Counted from the stretch's first letter, positions 12,865 through 25,244 are shown. The stretch: 64,000 nucleotides of DNA from Castanea sativa (GCF_040712315.1 NC_134017.1:49597636-49661635); one strand, 5' to 3'. Program-made: numbers and translations. The notes: generated by a model from the sequence alone, not told the origin.

Positions 12865-13333
12865 TCAGTTGCAAGTGTAGACAGCAGCATGACTGAATCA
12901 ACCTTTATATTCCTATAACACTTAACAAGCACATAAACGCATGTGTGGAAAATACAAGTATAACTTCTTGATTTCACATAACATACAATAACGATATATA
13001 TCATAAATAACCTCATAAATATAAATCAATAAACAATGTGAAACATAAAACATATATAAACAAAGTATCTCTCACTATCATGGATAACCCATACACAATA
13101 CATCATGAGCAAAAAAAAAAAATTAAATATATATATATATATATACACACACACATATATAAAGAAGCACCTAGATACAATCTAGAAACACAAAGCTCCA
13201 AAACATCAAAATCTCCCTCTAACATCAAAAACTCCTCTCTACAACATATGTACTCCCCTTTTTGTGACGAATTGCCAAAGGGCACTCACTTATCATCAAA
13301 AGGAGGGGGCGATCTAATACTCTCCAAATCCGC
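12865..13333. other. Non-coding part of Copia internal region
   Basis: AT-rich sequence between the polypurine-tract side of the element and the captured ORF. It includes a short AT/AC microsatellite near 13128-13160. No ORF of note. Confidence 0.5.
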
Positions 13334-16300
13334 TCATAAAGCACGAAACTCAATAAACATGTCCACCAAAAGCTGACCATGAGCCGCTTGAACGGTCATG
13401 ACAGTCTCCAACATACAACGAATGTCTGAATCATCCGAAGTAGAAGGTGGAGGAACATTAGAAGAAGAAGTAGCAGCAGGATTGACAGACACCTCAACAG
13501 AAGTATGACCTGTAGAGGAAGGAGGAGGAGGTGTGACACAAGAAGACTCAACTTTAGGACGTTTAGAGCTTACTCTCATCTGAGTAGCCATCTGCCTAAG
13601 AAAGGTGGCATCTATAGAAGCGATAATATGAACAGGCTTAGACGCGGGAAAGGATTCTAAACCAAGATGTAAAAGAATCCGGTGAATAAAAATAGGGAAG
13701 AAAAGAGCATGAGCAGTAGAGCTACTCCTATAAACCTCGTTCAAAGTGTTGACACCTCATTTTGTAACCCGTATTTAGCTTCACATGAAGGGTAAAAGGG
13801 TAACTTTGCCTTGAAAATATGTATCTTGATTTTGGTCATAAGATCCTTAATCTCATTTCACCAAAATGATCTTGATGATGTAACGATCAAATCGACTAGT
13901 CATAAGCCCTAATCGAGCCATCAGATTGAAAGTTATCATCAAATCAAGTTTTAACGACTAAGGTGCACTATCACAAATTGAGTCTGACTATATGTGATTA
14001 TGGACAGTTGATTCCAATTGGTTATAATTATAATCAATTGAAGATTAATGATGTGTCATAATTTGATCAGTTAGGACTACATTTTATGGTAAGGTTGCAC
14101 ACACCTAATTAATTAGATAATTAAATATTAATTATTCAATGAGTAATTTGTGCAATTATTTTTTAATTAGAGTAAATTTGGAACCAATTAAGTCTGAAAT
14201 GGAAGTGATTGGAGCCATTTGATGTTAAATGGGAGTTAATTTGGGACCTATTAAAGTTAATTATGTTAAAATCATTTTTTTAACAAATGACCTCTGCTCA
14301 CTATTTTATCGATATCTCTCAAAATGTTTTGAATTTGTGAATGAGGTTAATTTTACCAGAAACTAGACATCCGGGGCTTTAATTTGAGCATAAGAACGAG
14401 ACAATTCCAATCAAAATTGAGTCAGATATGGTTTTTCGAAGTCGGCTCTACAGGCTGTTACAATAGCTACGGGAAAACCGAATTTTGGCTTGCTCCTCAC
14501 TCCCACCAATCCCTACATTTAATGCTCCAGATTTCCCCCAAGGCTAAAATAAGGTCTAGATTCATGATTCTTTGTCAACCCTCATTAATGACCTTCCATT
14601 CATATTTCTTCCACCACTACTATATAAACCCCCCATCTCCTTCATTCCAAGACACAAAAACCCACTCTCTTCTCCTCTCTTGAGTTCTAGGAAGTTGAGT
14701 AGTCTTGTCATATCTTGGTCTTCTTGAGACTCAAGGTATTGAGTGAGACTCACACTTCCTTTCCTAACTCTTCTTTTCTTCCACCCTTAAGACCTCATTC
14801 AAGAGTCTCCTCATCCATCATATAGATCTTGCATGAAGGTATAACCCCTTTCCCTAATTGTTTTTGTGTGATGAGAGTTTAAGGTTAAAGCACAATAGTA
14901 ATCATTTAAATTCCCTTGAATATGTTTGAATGTTCTTAATTGTTCTTATATGTTGTTCACATGTTCTTGTTTGTTCATTACATGTTCATGCATAACACTA
15001 GTTTTAATCTTAAATCCACATCGAAAATATGAAAAAGATGTTTGTTTAATAGTTCTTTCAAATCCTTGAATCTAGGATATCACCATCCACACACATTCAC
15101 TAGAATTTATTTTTCAAATCCAAATGCAATGCTTAATAAATTGAATTAGGGTTTATCACATTCACACACATTAAATTTAACATGCAAATTAATTGATAAC
15201 ATATTGGATTATGTGATATGAATGTTGGCCACCATAATCTAGAAGACCAGTTTCACCGGGCAAGGTGGGTGCCTAACACCTTCCCACCTTGTAACATAGC
15301 CTCCGAGCTTAGAGTAAGGGTTGATAGATCAAACTTTTCCTTATAATTTTTCAATTTCTAGATTGTAATTAGGAAACAAAGCCATGTATTTCATCTTAGA
15401 TTGTATTTAGGACCAAAGCTATGTAATTTCCTATGATCAATGTAAATTCAATTGAAAATTAATAAAATGAGGAATTTTTCAATTTTGGTTTTCTTATTTA
15501 TCCTAATAATTAAATAAGTGGCAACTCCATTGTAAAACCCTTAATTTAAAGAGGAAATTATGACTGGTTGAACCTCCATTTTGAGAGGCAATAACACAAC
15601 TCCATTCATTCACGTGGGTTTGGCCCAACACTCTATAAAACGGGCCGGGGGCGCAGTCTCTCACATAAAGAATGAATAAACAGATGAGAAAAACTTATAG
15701 GAGCATCAGTAATAAGGGCATACAGAAACACACATCGCTCAATAGGGATGGTGTGCAGATGAGAGATAGGCCACAAGGAATGACAAGCAATCCTAAAGAA
15801 AAGATAGTGAATCTCAATGAGCTCAACAGTAGTGATCCGAGGATCAGAACCCCACTGGATAGAAGACCTAGTGATGTAAGACATGATGTTGTCTAGGGGA
15901 GGAGACTCATCATAAGGGTAGACAGGATGCTGAACCACAGGTACCCCAAGAGCATCAGCCACTACCAAAGGAGTAATGGTGTACTCTTCACCTCGTATCC
16001 AACTCTTAACTAAAGTGTTGGAATCATAGACGTGGATAGAAAGGTTCGAGTAGAACTCTCTAATTAGGGTAGCCGGAGGTGGATGAGAAATATCCAATAA
16101 TGGCAACCAACCCCTATGCTCAAAGTTACGCCTAATCTCACTATCTAGTTCGTCTAACACAACTTTCCTCTCAGCCCAAATGTTCCTCTTAAGATTAAGC
16201 GTCTTATAAGTCTCTTGGTGTTTCTCACTCAAGAATATTTCACTCTCAAAGGATGGAGTAGAAGAAGATGAGGGTTTCCTGTTGGGTCTAGTTTTCCTAG

Positions 16301-16445
16301 GTATGGTGCTAAGGATAGGACAAGACACACAGAAAGAACCAAAACAAAACAAAACAAAACCAAGGGCAGACTGTAAGTTAGCACAAAACAATATAGAAAA
16401 ATAACAATCTATATGATGCATGAACAGTACAATTGAATGATGCAT
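13334..16445 (-). pseudogene. Captured 'putative plant transposon protein' ORF (Transposase_32-like), split by a solo LTR
   Basis: The protein is in two pieces that fit end to end: 16445 down to 15671, and 13746 down to 13334. Between them lies the solo LTR 13747-15665. Diagnostic stretches are IWAERKVVLDELDSEIRRNF, GWLPLLDISHPPPATLIREF, PLVVADALGVPVVQHPVYP and IHYLFFRIACHSLWPISHL in the first part, and ALFFPIFIHRILLHLGLE with SSKRPKVE in the second. I recall this family as the Pfam domain 'putative plant transposon protein', common inside plant LTR elements and of unknown function. The likely true start is near 16304, where an ATA stands before PRKTRPNRK, perhaps a lost ATG. It reads in the same direction as the element's gag. 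The premature end RPRPVL at 15633 is read-through into the solo LTR, not a real C-terminus. Confidence 0.7.
13747..15665 (+). mobile_element. 1.9-kb solo LTR inside the captured ORF
   Basis: The ends are TGTTGACACC and TCTCACA. Flanks are CAAAG (13742-13746) and TAAAG (15666-15670), a 5-bp duplication with one change. A TATA box at 14621-14627 and an AATAAA at 15461-15466 in the same direction support plus orientation. No internal retrotransposon region or second LTR is present, so unequal recombination left a solo LTR. The family is probably Gypsy by size and ends, but I cannot prove that from an LTR alone. Confidence 0.75.
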
Positions 16446-18363
16446 GATCTAATGCAGTGAGAATAAGTTTAATTTAACTTTAAATTCACAAAATTGGCTT
16501 GAGGATAGAGTTTATATCAAAAACCCCAAAAATTTTGAAAAACCACTTGTACACTTTTCAAGAAATTGACCAATTGATCATTAAACAAGACAGATAACAC
16601 AATATAATGATCATATGAATCAATCCAACAAGCCAATTTCATCAAATTAAACCTAATTGAACAAAATCCCCAATTCGAGTAGTTTCAAGCCCTAGAAAAT
16701 CCAATATCTCACAAACCACCAAATTGATCAAATTAATTCATAAGAATCATGTTTATAGCATCCCACAACAAAAACCCAATAATCAATTTTAAAAGAAAAG
16801 GCTTGAATCAACAAAAATCCCAAAATCCCTTAGGTTCAAAATTTTCAAAACAACGCATGATTTAATGCATGAAAATGAAAAAAACATGAAAAAAGAAGGG
16901 CAATATGGTCTTACCAGCCTTGGGAGAGAAAAACCTTGCAAAAAGATCGGAGGAAAATGACAAAAATCTTGATTGGGAGCCTTGACCGATCAGATAGAGA
17001 GAGAGAAAAAGTTTAAAAAGTTTGAAAAGTGTTTGAACACGTGAGAAACAAATGTTTTTAAAAAACTCTCTATATGACTTTTGATTGATCAAAAATTAGA
17101 TTCGATCGATCGAAAATGTTTCGATTGATCCAGCACTAATCGAGCACCAATCGAAACAGACAGAGGCTGACCAAAATTTTAATCGCAATTTCGATCAGTC
17201 AAGAAATAGGTTTGATCGATCAAAATTTTGGAATTTTTTTTTTTGAAAATCAAAACAATTTTATGCAGAAACTCCTCAAAGCATTGAATTTTATAAATAA
17301 AATGCATGAGTATGAGATGAAATGTTTTTCAAAAACACTTGTTTTGAATCCATTTTTCCCCAAAAATTAGAGTTTCCATCAAATATCCTTAAAATCCCAA
17401 ACAGCAAGTGTGTTTTGCATAAAACTCAAGGAATTTTCAAACTTGGTTGGCCAAACCAAGATCACACACAATAATATGTACAAAATTTAGCAAAGAGTAA
17501 CTTATGTAGTGTGTGCAACTAGCAAAAACTTGAGATACATGGGAGGTGATATGTGAATAGTAATTAATCACAATTTCTACAAAATTTATCACATAAATTC
17601 GAAAGAGACTATCACTTAAAGAGTTACATCATATAACTTTCACATCTCCTAGATAAAAGCTTGCAATCATGTAAGTTTCTTGACTTGCCTCATAAAATAC
17701 ACACCAATTTTTTTGATCAGAAACTTATTAGAATAGCCTGGATAATGTACACACCAATTTTAATTGATTGAAATTATTATAGTTCAATAATGTACACACC
17801 AATTTTAGCATTTAAATCAAGGCTACACCTTATGTTCTTTTTGTGCATGTGCTACACTTTCTCGAGTACAAAATCTTACGATATGCACTAAGGTGTTCAT
17901 GATTGGCTAATAAACAGTGGTGAGATGGTTATTTATGTCTTTCTCAATAAGTTCAAGTCCGACAATCAAAGACATGTGACTTCAAGATCAAGATCAAGAT
18001 CATGTGATCGAAAACTATAAACAGCTTCTCACACAACATGAACTACAAAGCTCAGACTAGTAAAGTGCAATAAAGAAGCTCATCCAAGCTAAACAAGGTA
18101 CATAAACATGTTATATAAAAATAATATGGCCAGCCTTGATATCAAATCTAAGAAAAATTAATGCAAAACACATTTTGCTTTCCTTTTCACCCTTTTTTTA
18201 AAATTAAAAAAAAAAAAAAGCCTAGAATGAAATGCATGAATGTTAGGCATGAGTGTTATGCAATGCAAATCCTAGAAAAACAAAGAAAACAAAAACAAAA
18301 ACAATCAAGTTAAATGGTCACAAAGAATAGAGTAATGAAGCACAAGGACCATGTCAGAAAGAC
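16446..18363. other. Non-coding internal region of the Copia element
   Basis: This stretch lies between gag and the captured ORF. From 18363 to about 17985 it matches the region after gag in the sister copy (48362-48760). From about 17985 downward it has no counterpart there. It contains several GATCGATC-rich spots around 17100-17220. No convincing ORF. Confidence 0.55.
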
Positions 18364-20200
18364 TCACTTAGATTGAGTCTTTTGCATCCAAAGCTTTTTA
18401 GATGCACCTTGAGCATTGGAGTTCTTATTCACATTAGAATGATTTCCAACTCCAAGATTGGAATAAAGATTTAAAGCCTTTACCAGCTTACCAATAAGTA
18501 CCATAGAATCTTGTGCTTGAGGCACATATACTTTTGGTTTATTTGCTTGCTTAGCAGCATGCAACTTGAAACAATTTGGAGGAATGTGCCTAGACTTTCC
18601 ACAAAAATGACAAATCCATGCAGGTCTATCCTGCAACTTGCCCTTAGAAGGATTAGAAGTCATAGGTTTAGACTCTTGAAGATCAACCCTAATCTTCCTA
18701 GGAGGTGTAACTTCTACAGGTTTAACAACCTCACTTACAGGGGGTTTAGAAGAAGGAACAAAGTTTGTGGAATGTGTTTCAGAAATAGAGATGCTTTCTA
18801 CAAAACCTAAGCCAGTTTTGTCTGAAGGAGGCTTTTGAGCAATCAGCATATGATCAAGTTTGGAACTAGCAGACCTATTAGTTTGTTCTCTAGAAACAGA
18901 TAGATCATGTTCCAAATTCTTAACTTAATCAAGTAAAAGCATGTTCTCAGCCTTCATATTATTCAAAAATTCATTAGCATCAAACAGTTTCACAAGCAAA
19001 TTCATTTTATCAAGCTTAAGAGATGCAATTTTCTTTAAGCCTAAATCAACACTCATAGCATCCTTTGCAGCAACTTTGCAAAGTTTATTTTAGGCTTCTT
19101 GTAAATCTACATTCTTAGAGAGTTCTCCATCAGAAGGGTTCTTCTCAACAACAACACTTTCAACAACTACAGCAGTAGATGTGAAGGCAATGAAGTTTTC
19201 ATCCTCATCACTACCAGACTCATTGTCAGAAACTTTATCATCACTAAGGGTTACAACCATAGCCTTACCCTTAAACCTCAAGTATGTAGGACATTCAGAT
19301 TTCATATGACCATACCCTTGACACCCAAAACATTGTTGTCCCATAGAATTATTAGAAGGTTGACCTACTAAGGTTAATAACACTGTTACCCAAAACAGTG
19401 TTATTAACCTTGGTGGGATCATTCCTCCTAAAATTTCTAGGTTCAGTAGTGTTCTTACCTCTTGCCTTTCTGTTGTTATTCCTAAGAAAGTTTTTAAAGT
19501 TCTTAGTAAGATAGGCAATCTCTGTAGCAGAGAGCTCATCATCATATCCACTCACATCAACATCATCAGCAGACTTAAGAGCCATTGATTTGGATTTGCT
19601 AGTCTTAGGTAGATCCAACTCATAGGATTGAAGAGATCCTCCAAGTTCATCAACAGGGATGGAGTCCACATCCTTGCTTTCAGTGATGACAATCACTTTG
19701 GGTCTAAAGTCCTCAGTCAAAGATCTAAGAATCTTTTTAAAATCATTAGGTTGATCATAGATTTCACCCAGATTATATGCATAATTAATAATATCATTAA
19801 GCTTAGCATAGAATTCATCAAAAATTCATCACCAGACATCCTAATGCTTTCAAATCTAGTAGTTAATTGTTGCAACTTATTAATTTTAACTGCCTTTATG
19901 CACAGTCTGGAGGATATTCCAAGTAGTATGAGCAACCTCGACATTAGAGATTCTCTTAAATTCCTCCATAAAAACAACACTAAAGATAGCATTCATAGCT
20001 TTGCTATTGAAAGCGGCTGCTTCTTTTTGAGAAGTTTGCCACTCACTCACAGGAGTAGTGGGCTTCTCCCATCTGTATTCAACGGAGTTCCAGACTCTCT
20101 CATCAATGGATTTCAGGAATGCTTTCATCCTGATTTTCCAATAAGCATAATTATTCCCATCAAAGTGAGGAGGAATAACAAGAGAGTGTTTGTGTTCCAT
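18364..20200 (-). pseudogene. Copia-type gag polyprotein, decayed
   Basis: Read on the minus strand, the gag starts at 20200 with MEHKHSLVIPPHFDGNNYAY, the start of the UBN2/gag_pre domain of Copia elements (YWKIRMKAFLKSIDE follows). The frame then shifts at least twice: 20200-19886, 19992-19717, 19720-19352, 19551-19090 and 18915-18364 are consecutive pieces of the same protein. Two zinc knuckles of the CX2CX4HX4C type are intact: CFGCQGYGHMKSEC near 19291-19332 and CHFCGKSRHIPPNC near 18571-18612. The protein ends at 18364 and no protease or integrase follows. The homologous gag at 46461-48361 has the same layout, so two zinc knuckles and no pol belong to the family and are not a local deletion. 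Confidence 0.85.
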
Positions 20201-20253
20201 GACAACCGGGGTTAAAGATCAGCTCAGAGATCAAAAGATCTACAACAAAAGAG

Positions 20254-20272
20254 CTACCTGTTTTGATACCAC
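20254..20272 (-). other. Primer-binding site of the minus-strand Copia element
   Basis: Directly inside the 5' LTR the minus strand reads AGTGGTATCAAAACAGGTAG. This is the classical Copia initiator-Met primer site TGGTATCA followed by a diverged tail. The sister copy has TGGTATCAGAGCGGGTAG. Confidence 0.75.
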
Positions 20273-20273
20273 T

Positions 20274-21111
20274 TGTACGTTTTTAGAGCCCTTAAACACA
20301 ACCAGATTAACCTAGTTATTTAGCAAAGTGATTAACTTAGGTAAATTATGTAGATCTAGGTTAACACATATAAATCATATTATTATAAAGTGCGAAAAAT
20401 AAAAAACACAACAATATGATGACCCAGGAAAACCAAATCGGTAAAAAACCTGGGGAGGATTTAACCAAGCTATCCTCAAGGTAAAACTGAATCCACTATG
20501 AAAGAATTGAAGTTTACACAATAGCGACTTAGACCACTAACATCCTATTGCTACCTCGAGTAGGAAACTTACTACCACGACCACGTGACAGCTCCGAGTC
20601 CACGGATTACTTCTTTCTTGGATTCCTAGCAAGCACAAGCACTCCTGCTTGTATATCTTTAAGCTCTTGAATTCGCAACTGAATGGATTACCAAGCTCTT
20701 GACATCAATCTAGATCTTGATAACCTTAAGTGTATGTGAAGGCAAACACCTCTAGATCTCATAAAAGATTCACACATACAGCATAAAGAGCATCCATAAA
20801 ACATGGCTAGGGTTTTCCCTTTTATACCTAGGGCAAAACATAAAATCCTACACGTAAAACGGGCTTAGGCTGAGTTGGAAAAATCTGTAGAAAAACAATC
20901 TGTACGAGCTTCGATCGATCGAGTCTAATTCTCGATCGATCGAGCCAGGCAGATTTACACAGTAAATCCTGCAGCAACTCGATTCCAACTTTACATAAAA
21001 GACACATACTTTGAGCACGTCTAAACAAGACTAAATTGTTCTGATCATGGTTTGCTAACATTACAAATTAGAGTTCTAATACATTTAAACCTAAAGTCTT
21101 GGAACCCAACA
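20274..21111 (-). repeat. 5' LTR of the minus-strand gag-only Copia element
   Basis: 838 bp with TG...CA ends, homologous to 11909-12743. It contains a perfect palindrome with 13-bp arms at 20911-20943 and a TATA-like motif near 20820 on the minus strand. Confidence 0.88.
20911..20943. repeat. Perfect LTR palindrome
   Basis: Arms TCGATCGATCGAG and CTCGATCGATCGA surround the spacer TCTAATT. The same site is partly decayed in the other LTR (near 12540-12575) and in the sister element's LTRs. Confidence 0.85.
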
Positions 21112-21116
21112 AAATG

Positions 21117-21696
21117 AACCCAATTTGTGATTACAAATATTCGTTTTGTAACTGTACTCTTTTGATCCTCCTCAAAAAAAAAAAAAAGGTACTCTTTTGA
21201 TGTCCCATGAGGGCTTGTTTGATAGTGTTGTTTAAACAACAGTTTTTTTTGTTTAAATAACACAACACGTTTTTCTATAACACTTTTTCACCCACATGAT
21301 TAACCTATACTCTTAAAATTAAAAGTTAAAACATTTCTCCGTTCTATTTATCTTTTATTCTCATTTAGCAACAATATATATATATATATATATATTTTAT
21401 TCTTTATTGACTGGTTAGACCGTTTGAACCACTGAGTCACTGAACAGATCTAATAAGTTTGGCTAAACTTGTGTTTTAGTTGATTTGATTATTTTTGTTA
21501 AATATCTCTTTTTGGAACCTCAATTTTTCTTAAAGATGCAGCAGTTGCATAAATTTGTCAATAAAAATAAGTTTACCCAAACACTAACCAAACTTCGTTA
21601 ACGTTTGGATTGAGCCAAATTTGAGCATGGTTTAATTGTTGAACCACTTGACTTTATAAATCTAGGTAACCCATTTTTAAAAGCAATAAAGAAAAA
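21117..21696. other. Intergenic DNA
   Basis: AT-rich DNA between the Copia element and the MITE/SINE stack. It holds an (AT)n run at 21373-21395 and short homopolymers. Nothing else recognised. Confidence 0.5.
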
Positions 21697-21809
21697 AGAG
21701 GTGATACAACCATAACATTTTTACAACAAATTATAGGCGGTGAATTGTTATTGATTCTAATTTGAATCCACAACTTAAATTACAACCCACTCATAACAAC
21801 CAATAACAA

Positions 21810-22000
21810 TATACTATGGGAACAACTTATTTAGCTGAAACTGAAAACTTATTGCTGAAAATATTATAAGTAAAGCTAAAAAGTAGCTAAAATAGTAGGG
21901 AGGCTTATAAAGAGTGACAAAAAGTGAATGAGACCCATGAATAGTAGTAAAAATAAGTTGAATAGTAAAAATAACTAGTTTTTTAAGCAATGCCAAATGC
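21810..22000. mobile_element. Second, hAT-like MITE nested in the first
   Basis: A block of about 190 bp starting GGGAACAACTTATTTAGCTG and ending AAGCAATGCCAAATGCAC. It has the look of the 'TTTGGCAT...' hAT-derived MITEs common in dicot trees. The ends are eroded and the exact boundary is uncertain. Confidence 0.45.
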
Positions 22001-22015
22001 ACACTACCTATGATT

Positions 22016-22175
22016 TTTTTGTTTATAGAGTTTCAACTTTTGGCATTCACTCCTAATGATATCTTTTTATCATCAAACCAAGATACCAATCGGTTTTTGG
22101 TGTAGGCTGAGATTGAACCACAAATATCTTATTCAACCATCAAAGACTTTACCAATTAAACTAACTGGAACCCAC
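22016..22175 (-). mobile_element. tRNA-derived SINE
   Basis: On the minus strand it begins GTGGGTTCCAGTTAG. It carries an A-box-like TTAGTTTAATTGG (22152-22164 reversed) and a B box GGTTCAATCT (22110-22119 reversed), and ends in a short A tract. Flanking copies of CTACC-TATGATT occur at 22004-22015 and, as CTACCAACTATGATT, at 25250-25264. That is a target duplication of a dozen or more bases, as expected for LINE-driven insertion. Confidence 0.75.
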
Positions 22176-25100
22176 TGTTGATAGATTATTTTGTTCGCCC
22201 TCGATTTGCGTGTCGGGCCCAAAAAAATCCAAAAATATTATTTTCTCTCCATGGGGCAGCGAGAAAATCCAGAATGACGTGGCGCAACCTGTTCGAACAC
22301 CAAAGCACCCAAAGTGCCTTTTCCAGCCAAAATGACCAAAACACCCCTAGTGGACCCAGAAACCCTAATTTTGATCCGGCCGTCAGAACGGGTTGAAACC
22401 AATGCCATTGTGAAGATTATCAAATTCTCATTTCAGCAACTATTCACGGGTCAAAATCAGAGCTAGAAAGGTCGAGATATCATGAAAACCAAGATAACGC
22501 ATCAATCTATGTACCACTAACTTCCCAGAGCCATTACTTTTGATCCGGCCGTTAGATTTTCAAGTTCCATACCTTTTTAGTATCAAGAAGTCAAAATCTT
22601 TCCAAGGGTTTTATGATCAACCCGATCAGAGGGGCTTTCAAGGTGGCGGCCCTACAAGGGCCGTTGCCTCAAAAAGCGCGCCTAGGGCTAAAAATAGTCC
22701 TAAGCGCCCTGTAGACCAAAAAAAGAAAGATTTTCTGGGTTTTGCTCTCTGCCAAGACACTATTTGCAAACACATCAAAACCTCTTGATTCTTCCATCTT
22801 CACCAAAAATACAAGGTTGTGTTCTTGCACCTAATCTTCATTTCCTTGGTTCTACATCTTGGATTTAGGGTTTGGGGGTGTGGATGTAGATTTTTAGCTA
22901 CTATCCACACCCCTAACCCTATAAATCTTTTTCTAGCATTTACCTTGGTCTTTTTGCCTTAATAACATGATTTATTGCTTTCCTTAGCATGTTTCTTGCT
23001 TTAGCTTGCTCCTAGCATGTTTTTAGCTTGGATCCATTTTCTTCCATGCTTGTTTATACGTTATTTGTCTTGATCTACATGTTTTATGCTTTATGACATG
23101 TTCTCCCATGTTTTCTTGCCCTTTTTGTTCTATGTTGATGTTAGGGTTACATGCTCACATGCTTGTATGATGTTTTTGGCTATGCCTTGTTTGGATCTAT
23201 GTGTGTATGTGTACACTTCCATGCTATATGGTTAGATCCTTGTCTTCACATGCTTATATGCTTGGATTCATGTTCTTCCATTATTATGTGCTAGATCTAC
23301 ATGTTTACATGCATGTTCCTATGCCTATATGTCTAGATCTATGTTTTCACATGCCTAGACGCTTAGATCTATGTTCTTTATGCGCTCTATGCGCTTTATG
23401 TCATCTTTCATGTGCTTGTGCGCTCCATGCCATTTTTGTGTGCTTAGGCCTAGGCTATGTTTGTCATGCTATGTGCTATTTTAGCCCCTTTGTTCCTTTT
23501 ATTGCATTTTCTTGTGTTTTGGCCTAATGGTTAGGACCCGATGTAGATCCTATGGTCTTTATCATTTTCCATACACCAAGGCCTTCATCAAAGGGTTTGG
23601 ATCATCCTATTTGTATGTCCATGCTTGCTTGCTTCTATGCTTTATGCTTGTGCTAGCCTTTCTTGTTCTAGGCTTTGCCATGTTTGATGCCCTCTGCGGG
23701 CTTGATCTTGTGTGGTTACATCCGACGCCCATGAGGCCTCATTCGAATGTAACTTTTTGGGTGGCATCTCTGAGTGCCGGGTTGTTCCTTGCATACCCTT
23801 TCCTTTTCTGCTCCGCGCGATGATATGCTTACCATGCTTGTTTGTGCCACTCGTTGGCTTTCTATGCATCTTTACACACTTGCTTACATATCCATGCATG
23901 AGTCTTGCTTGCTATTGTGTCGTCCATGCTTCAACACAATGAAGTTATGGACATTCGATCCAAACCTACATTTGTCCTTCACGAACACCACCTTTGTTTG
24001 TTTTCTTGCTTGTTCGCCTTCTTGTTTGTTTGCTTGTTTTCTTGTTTTCTTGTTTCTTTGCTTGCCATGTCTATCACGCTTATCTGTTTTATGCCTCTTT
24101 CATATGCTCTTTGCATCTTTTCCTTCCATTGCTTGTCTGCTGGTTTCTTGTCTTTACCTTTGCGTGTACACACATGGAGCAAGGACACATGGAGCTAGGG
24201 CATGATCTCCCAGGCATAAGTAAAAAGGGCGCAGATGCAAGCATGTAGAGATAAGCCAAGTGGCTTTGTTTAGTAGGTTTAAGGGTCTAGCCTTTCCCTT
24301 TGGGTTATGTACTCTTTTAAACCCCTTTCCTTCCTCCCTCATTTCTCTCTTAGATGGGTTGTATTAGGTATATCGTGTCGTGTACCATTTGTCCTCATCT
24401 GTAGAGTATGGTGACTCTTGTTTACTTTCTTGCACCTATATTTTGGGCTATGCTCTAGGGATGTAGGAATTTAATTTCCTACTTCATGTGCTAGTATTGT
24501 GGATGATGTATGTGTATATATACCTACTCCACCCCTTCCGATGTAATTGTCACAGTCCATGTCATTTAAGGCAAAGCAATGCCTAATTTTCGCCACGAAA
24601 GTAAGGTGATATGTCACTGGATTTTCGTCGTGGAAATCTGGTACCTTGCCCGAATGCATTAGGAAAGTATAGATTGGGACCACCCTCTTTCAAAAGCCAA
24701 ACCTCAAAACCCTCATGCATGCAAGGCCTCGAAAGCCAATGCCAAGATCATGTTTTTACTGCCAATCTCCAAAAATTAATGTTTTATCAAAACAAAGGAC
24801 TGTCCTTGGACAGGCGTTGTGGGGTGGCTAACATCTTCTCCACACGTAACCAAACTTTGGACTTAAGAATCAAGATTTTTTTCCATCCATATTAGATTAG
24901 GAAAAATGCCATTTTTCTTAGCCTAGGATTGGTAATAAAATCAACTAAAAATAGGTGACCAATCACACCTTAGCAAAACCCAATGATTGCTGGTGACTTC
25001 ACTCACATTTGGTAAATCCCTTAAAATTTGGCCAAGATTCCCGCCACACCACCAAAGGTAGACACCTACCCTCCTCCACCCAGAGAGAGAGAGATAGAGA

Positions 25101-25244
25101 GAGCACTCGAAGCTCCACACAAACCACGCAAGATCATTCCGAAAGGGGTCTCCAACAGGCCCTGCATGCACAGGAGCCTCGCCACAGCAGGTGGTTGAAC
25201 AAAAGCCCAACGGCGGTCATCCGTCTTGAGGCTGGGCATCGACA
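22176..25244. mobile_element. 3.07-kb solo LTR
   Basis: The ends are TGTTGATAG and CATCGACA, which are near-inverted. The 5-bp duplication CCCAC is perfect at 22171-22175 and 25245-25249. The interior has no retroelement coding capacity; several medium ORFs inside it are low-complexity Leu/Cys/Phe-rich readings and not genes. Length over 3 kb suggests an Ogre-like or Athila-like Gypsy family, which is inference. Orientation was not established. Confidence 0.78.
23225..23480. repeat. Degenerate tandem repeat inside the solo LTR
   Basis: Units of roughly 30-40 bp share TAGATC(T)ATGTTTTCACATGC and CTAGACGCTTAGATCTATG. They are too diverged for a firm copy number by eye. Confidence 0.5.

Larger units (their letters stand above)
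11909..21111 (-). mobile_element. Gag-only Copia-type LTR retrotransposon with captured ORF
   Basis: The element is bounded by LTRs at 11909-12743 and 20274-21111 and flanked by a perfect 5-bp duplication, AAATG at 11904-11908 and 21112-21116. Read on the minus strand it has an LTR, a primer-binding site, a decayed gag (20200-18364), a plant-transposon ORF (16445-13334) split by a solo LTR, then a polypurine tract and the second LTR. No integrase, reverse transcriptase or RNase H was seen, so it must depend on enzymes from elsewhere. The sister copy at 45546-50733 has the same gag but lacks about 3.2 kb of this internal region. Gag-only elements of this kind have been described in plants as TR-GAGs. 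Confidence 0.85.

Noticed and set aside
15633..15671. C-terminal RPRPVL of the captured ORF as a real protein end
   Set aside because: These codons lie in the solo LTR. The true continuation is at 13746 and below.
22110..22164. A and B box pair suggesting a tRNA gene
   Set aside because: No cloverleaf follows; A tail and flanking duplication identify a SINE. The same holds for 37947-38013.
23201..24248. Cluster of Leu/Cys/Phe-rich ORFs around 100 codons
   Set aside because: They lie wholly inside the 3.07-kb solo LTR, overlap one another in several frames and have no conserved motif.
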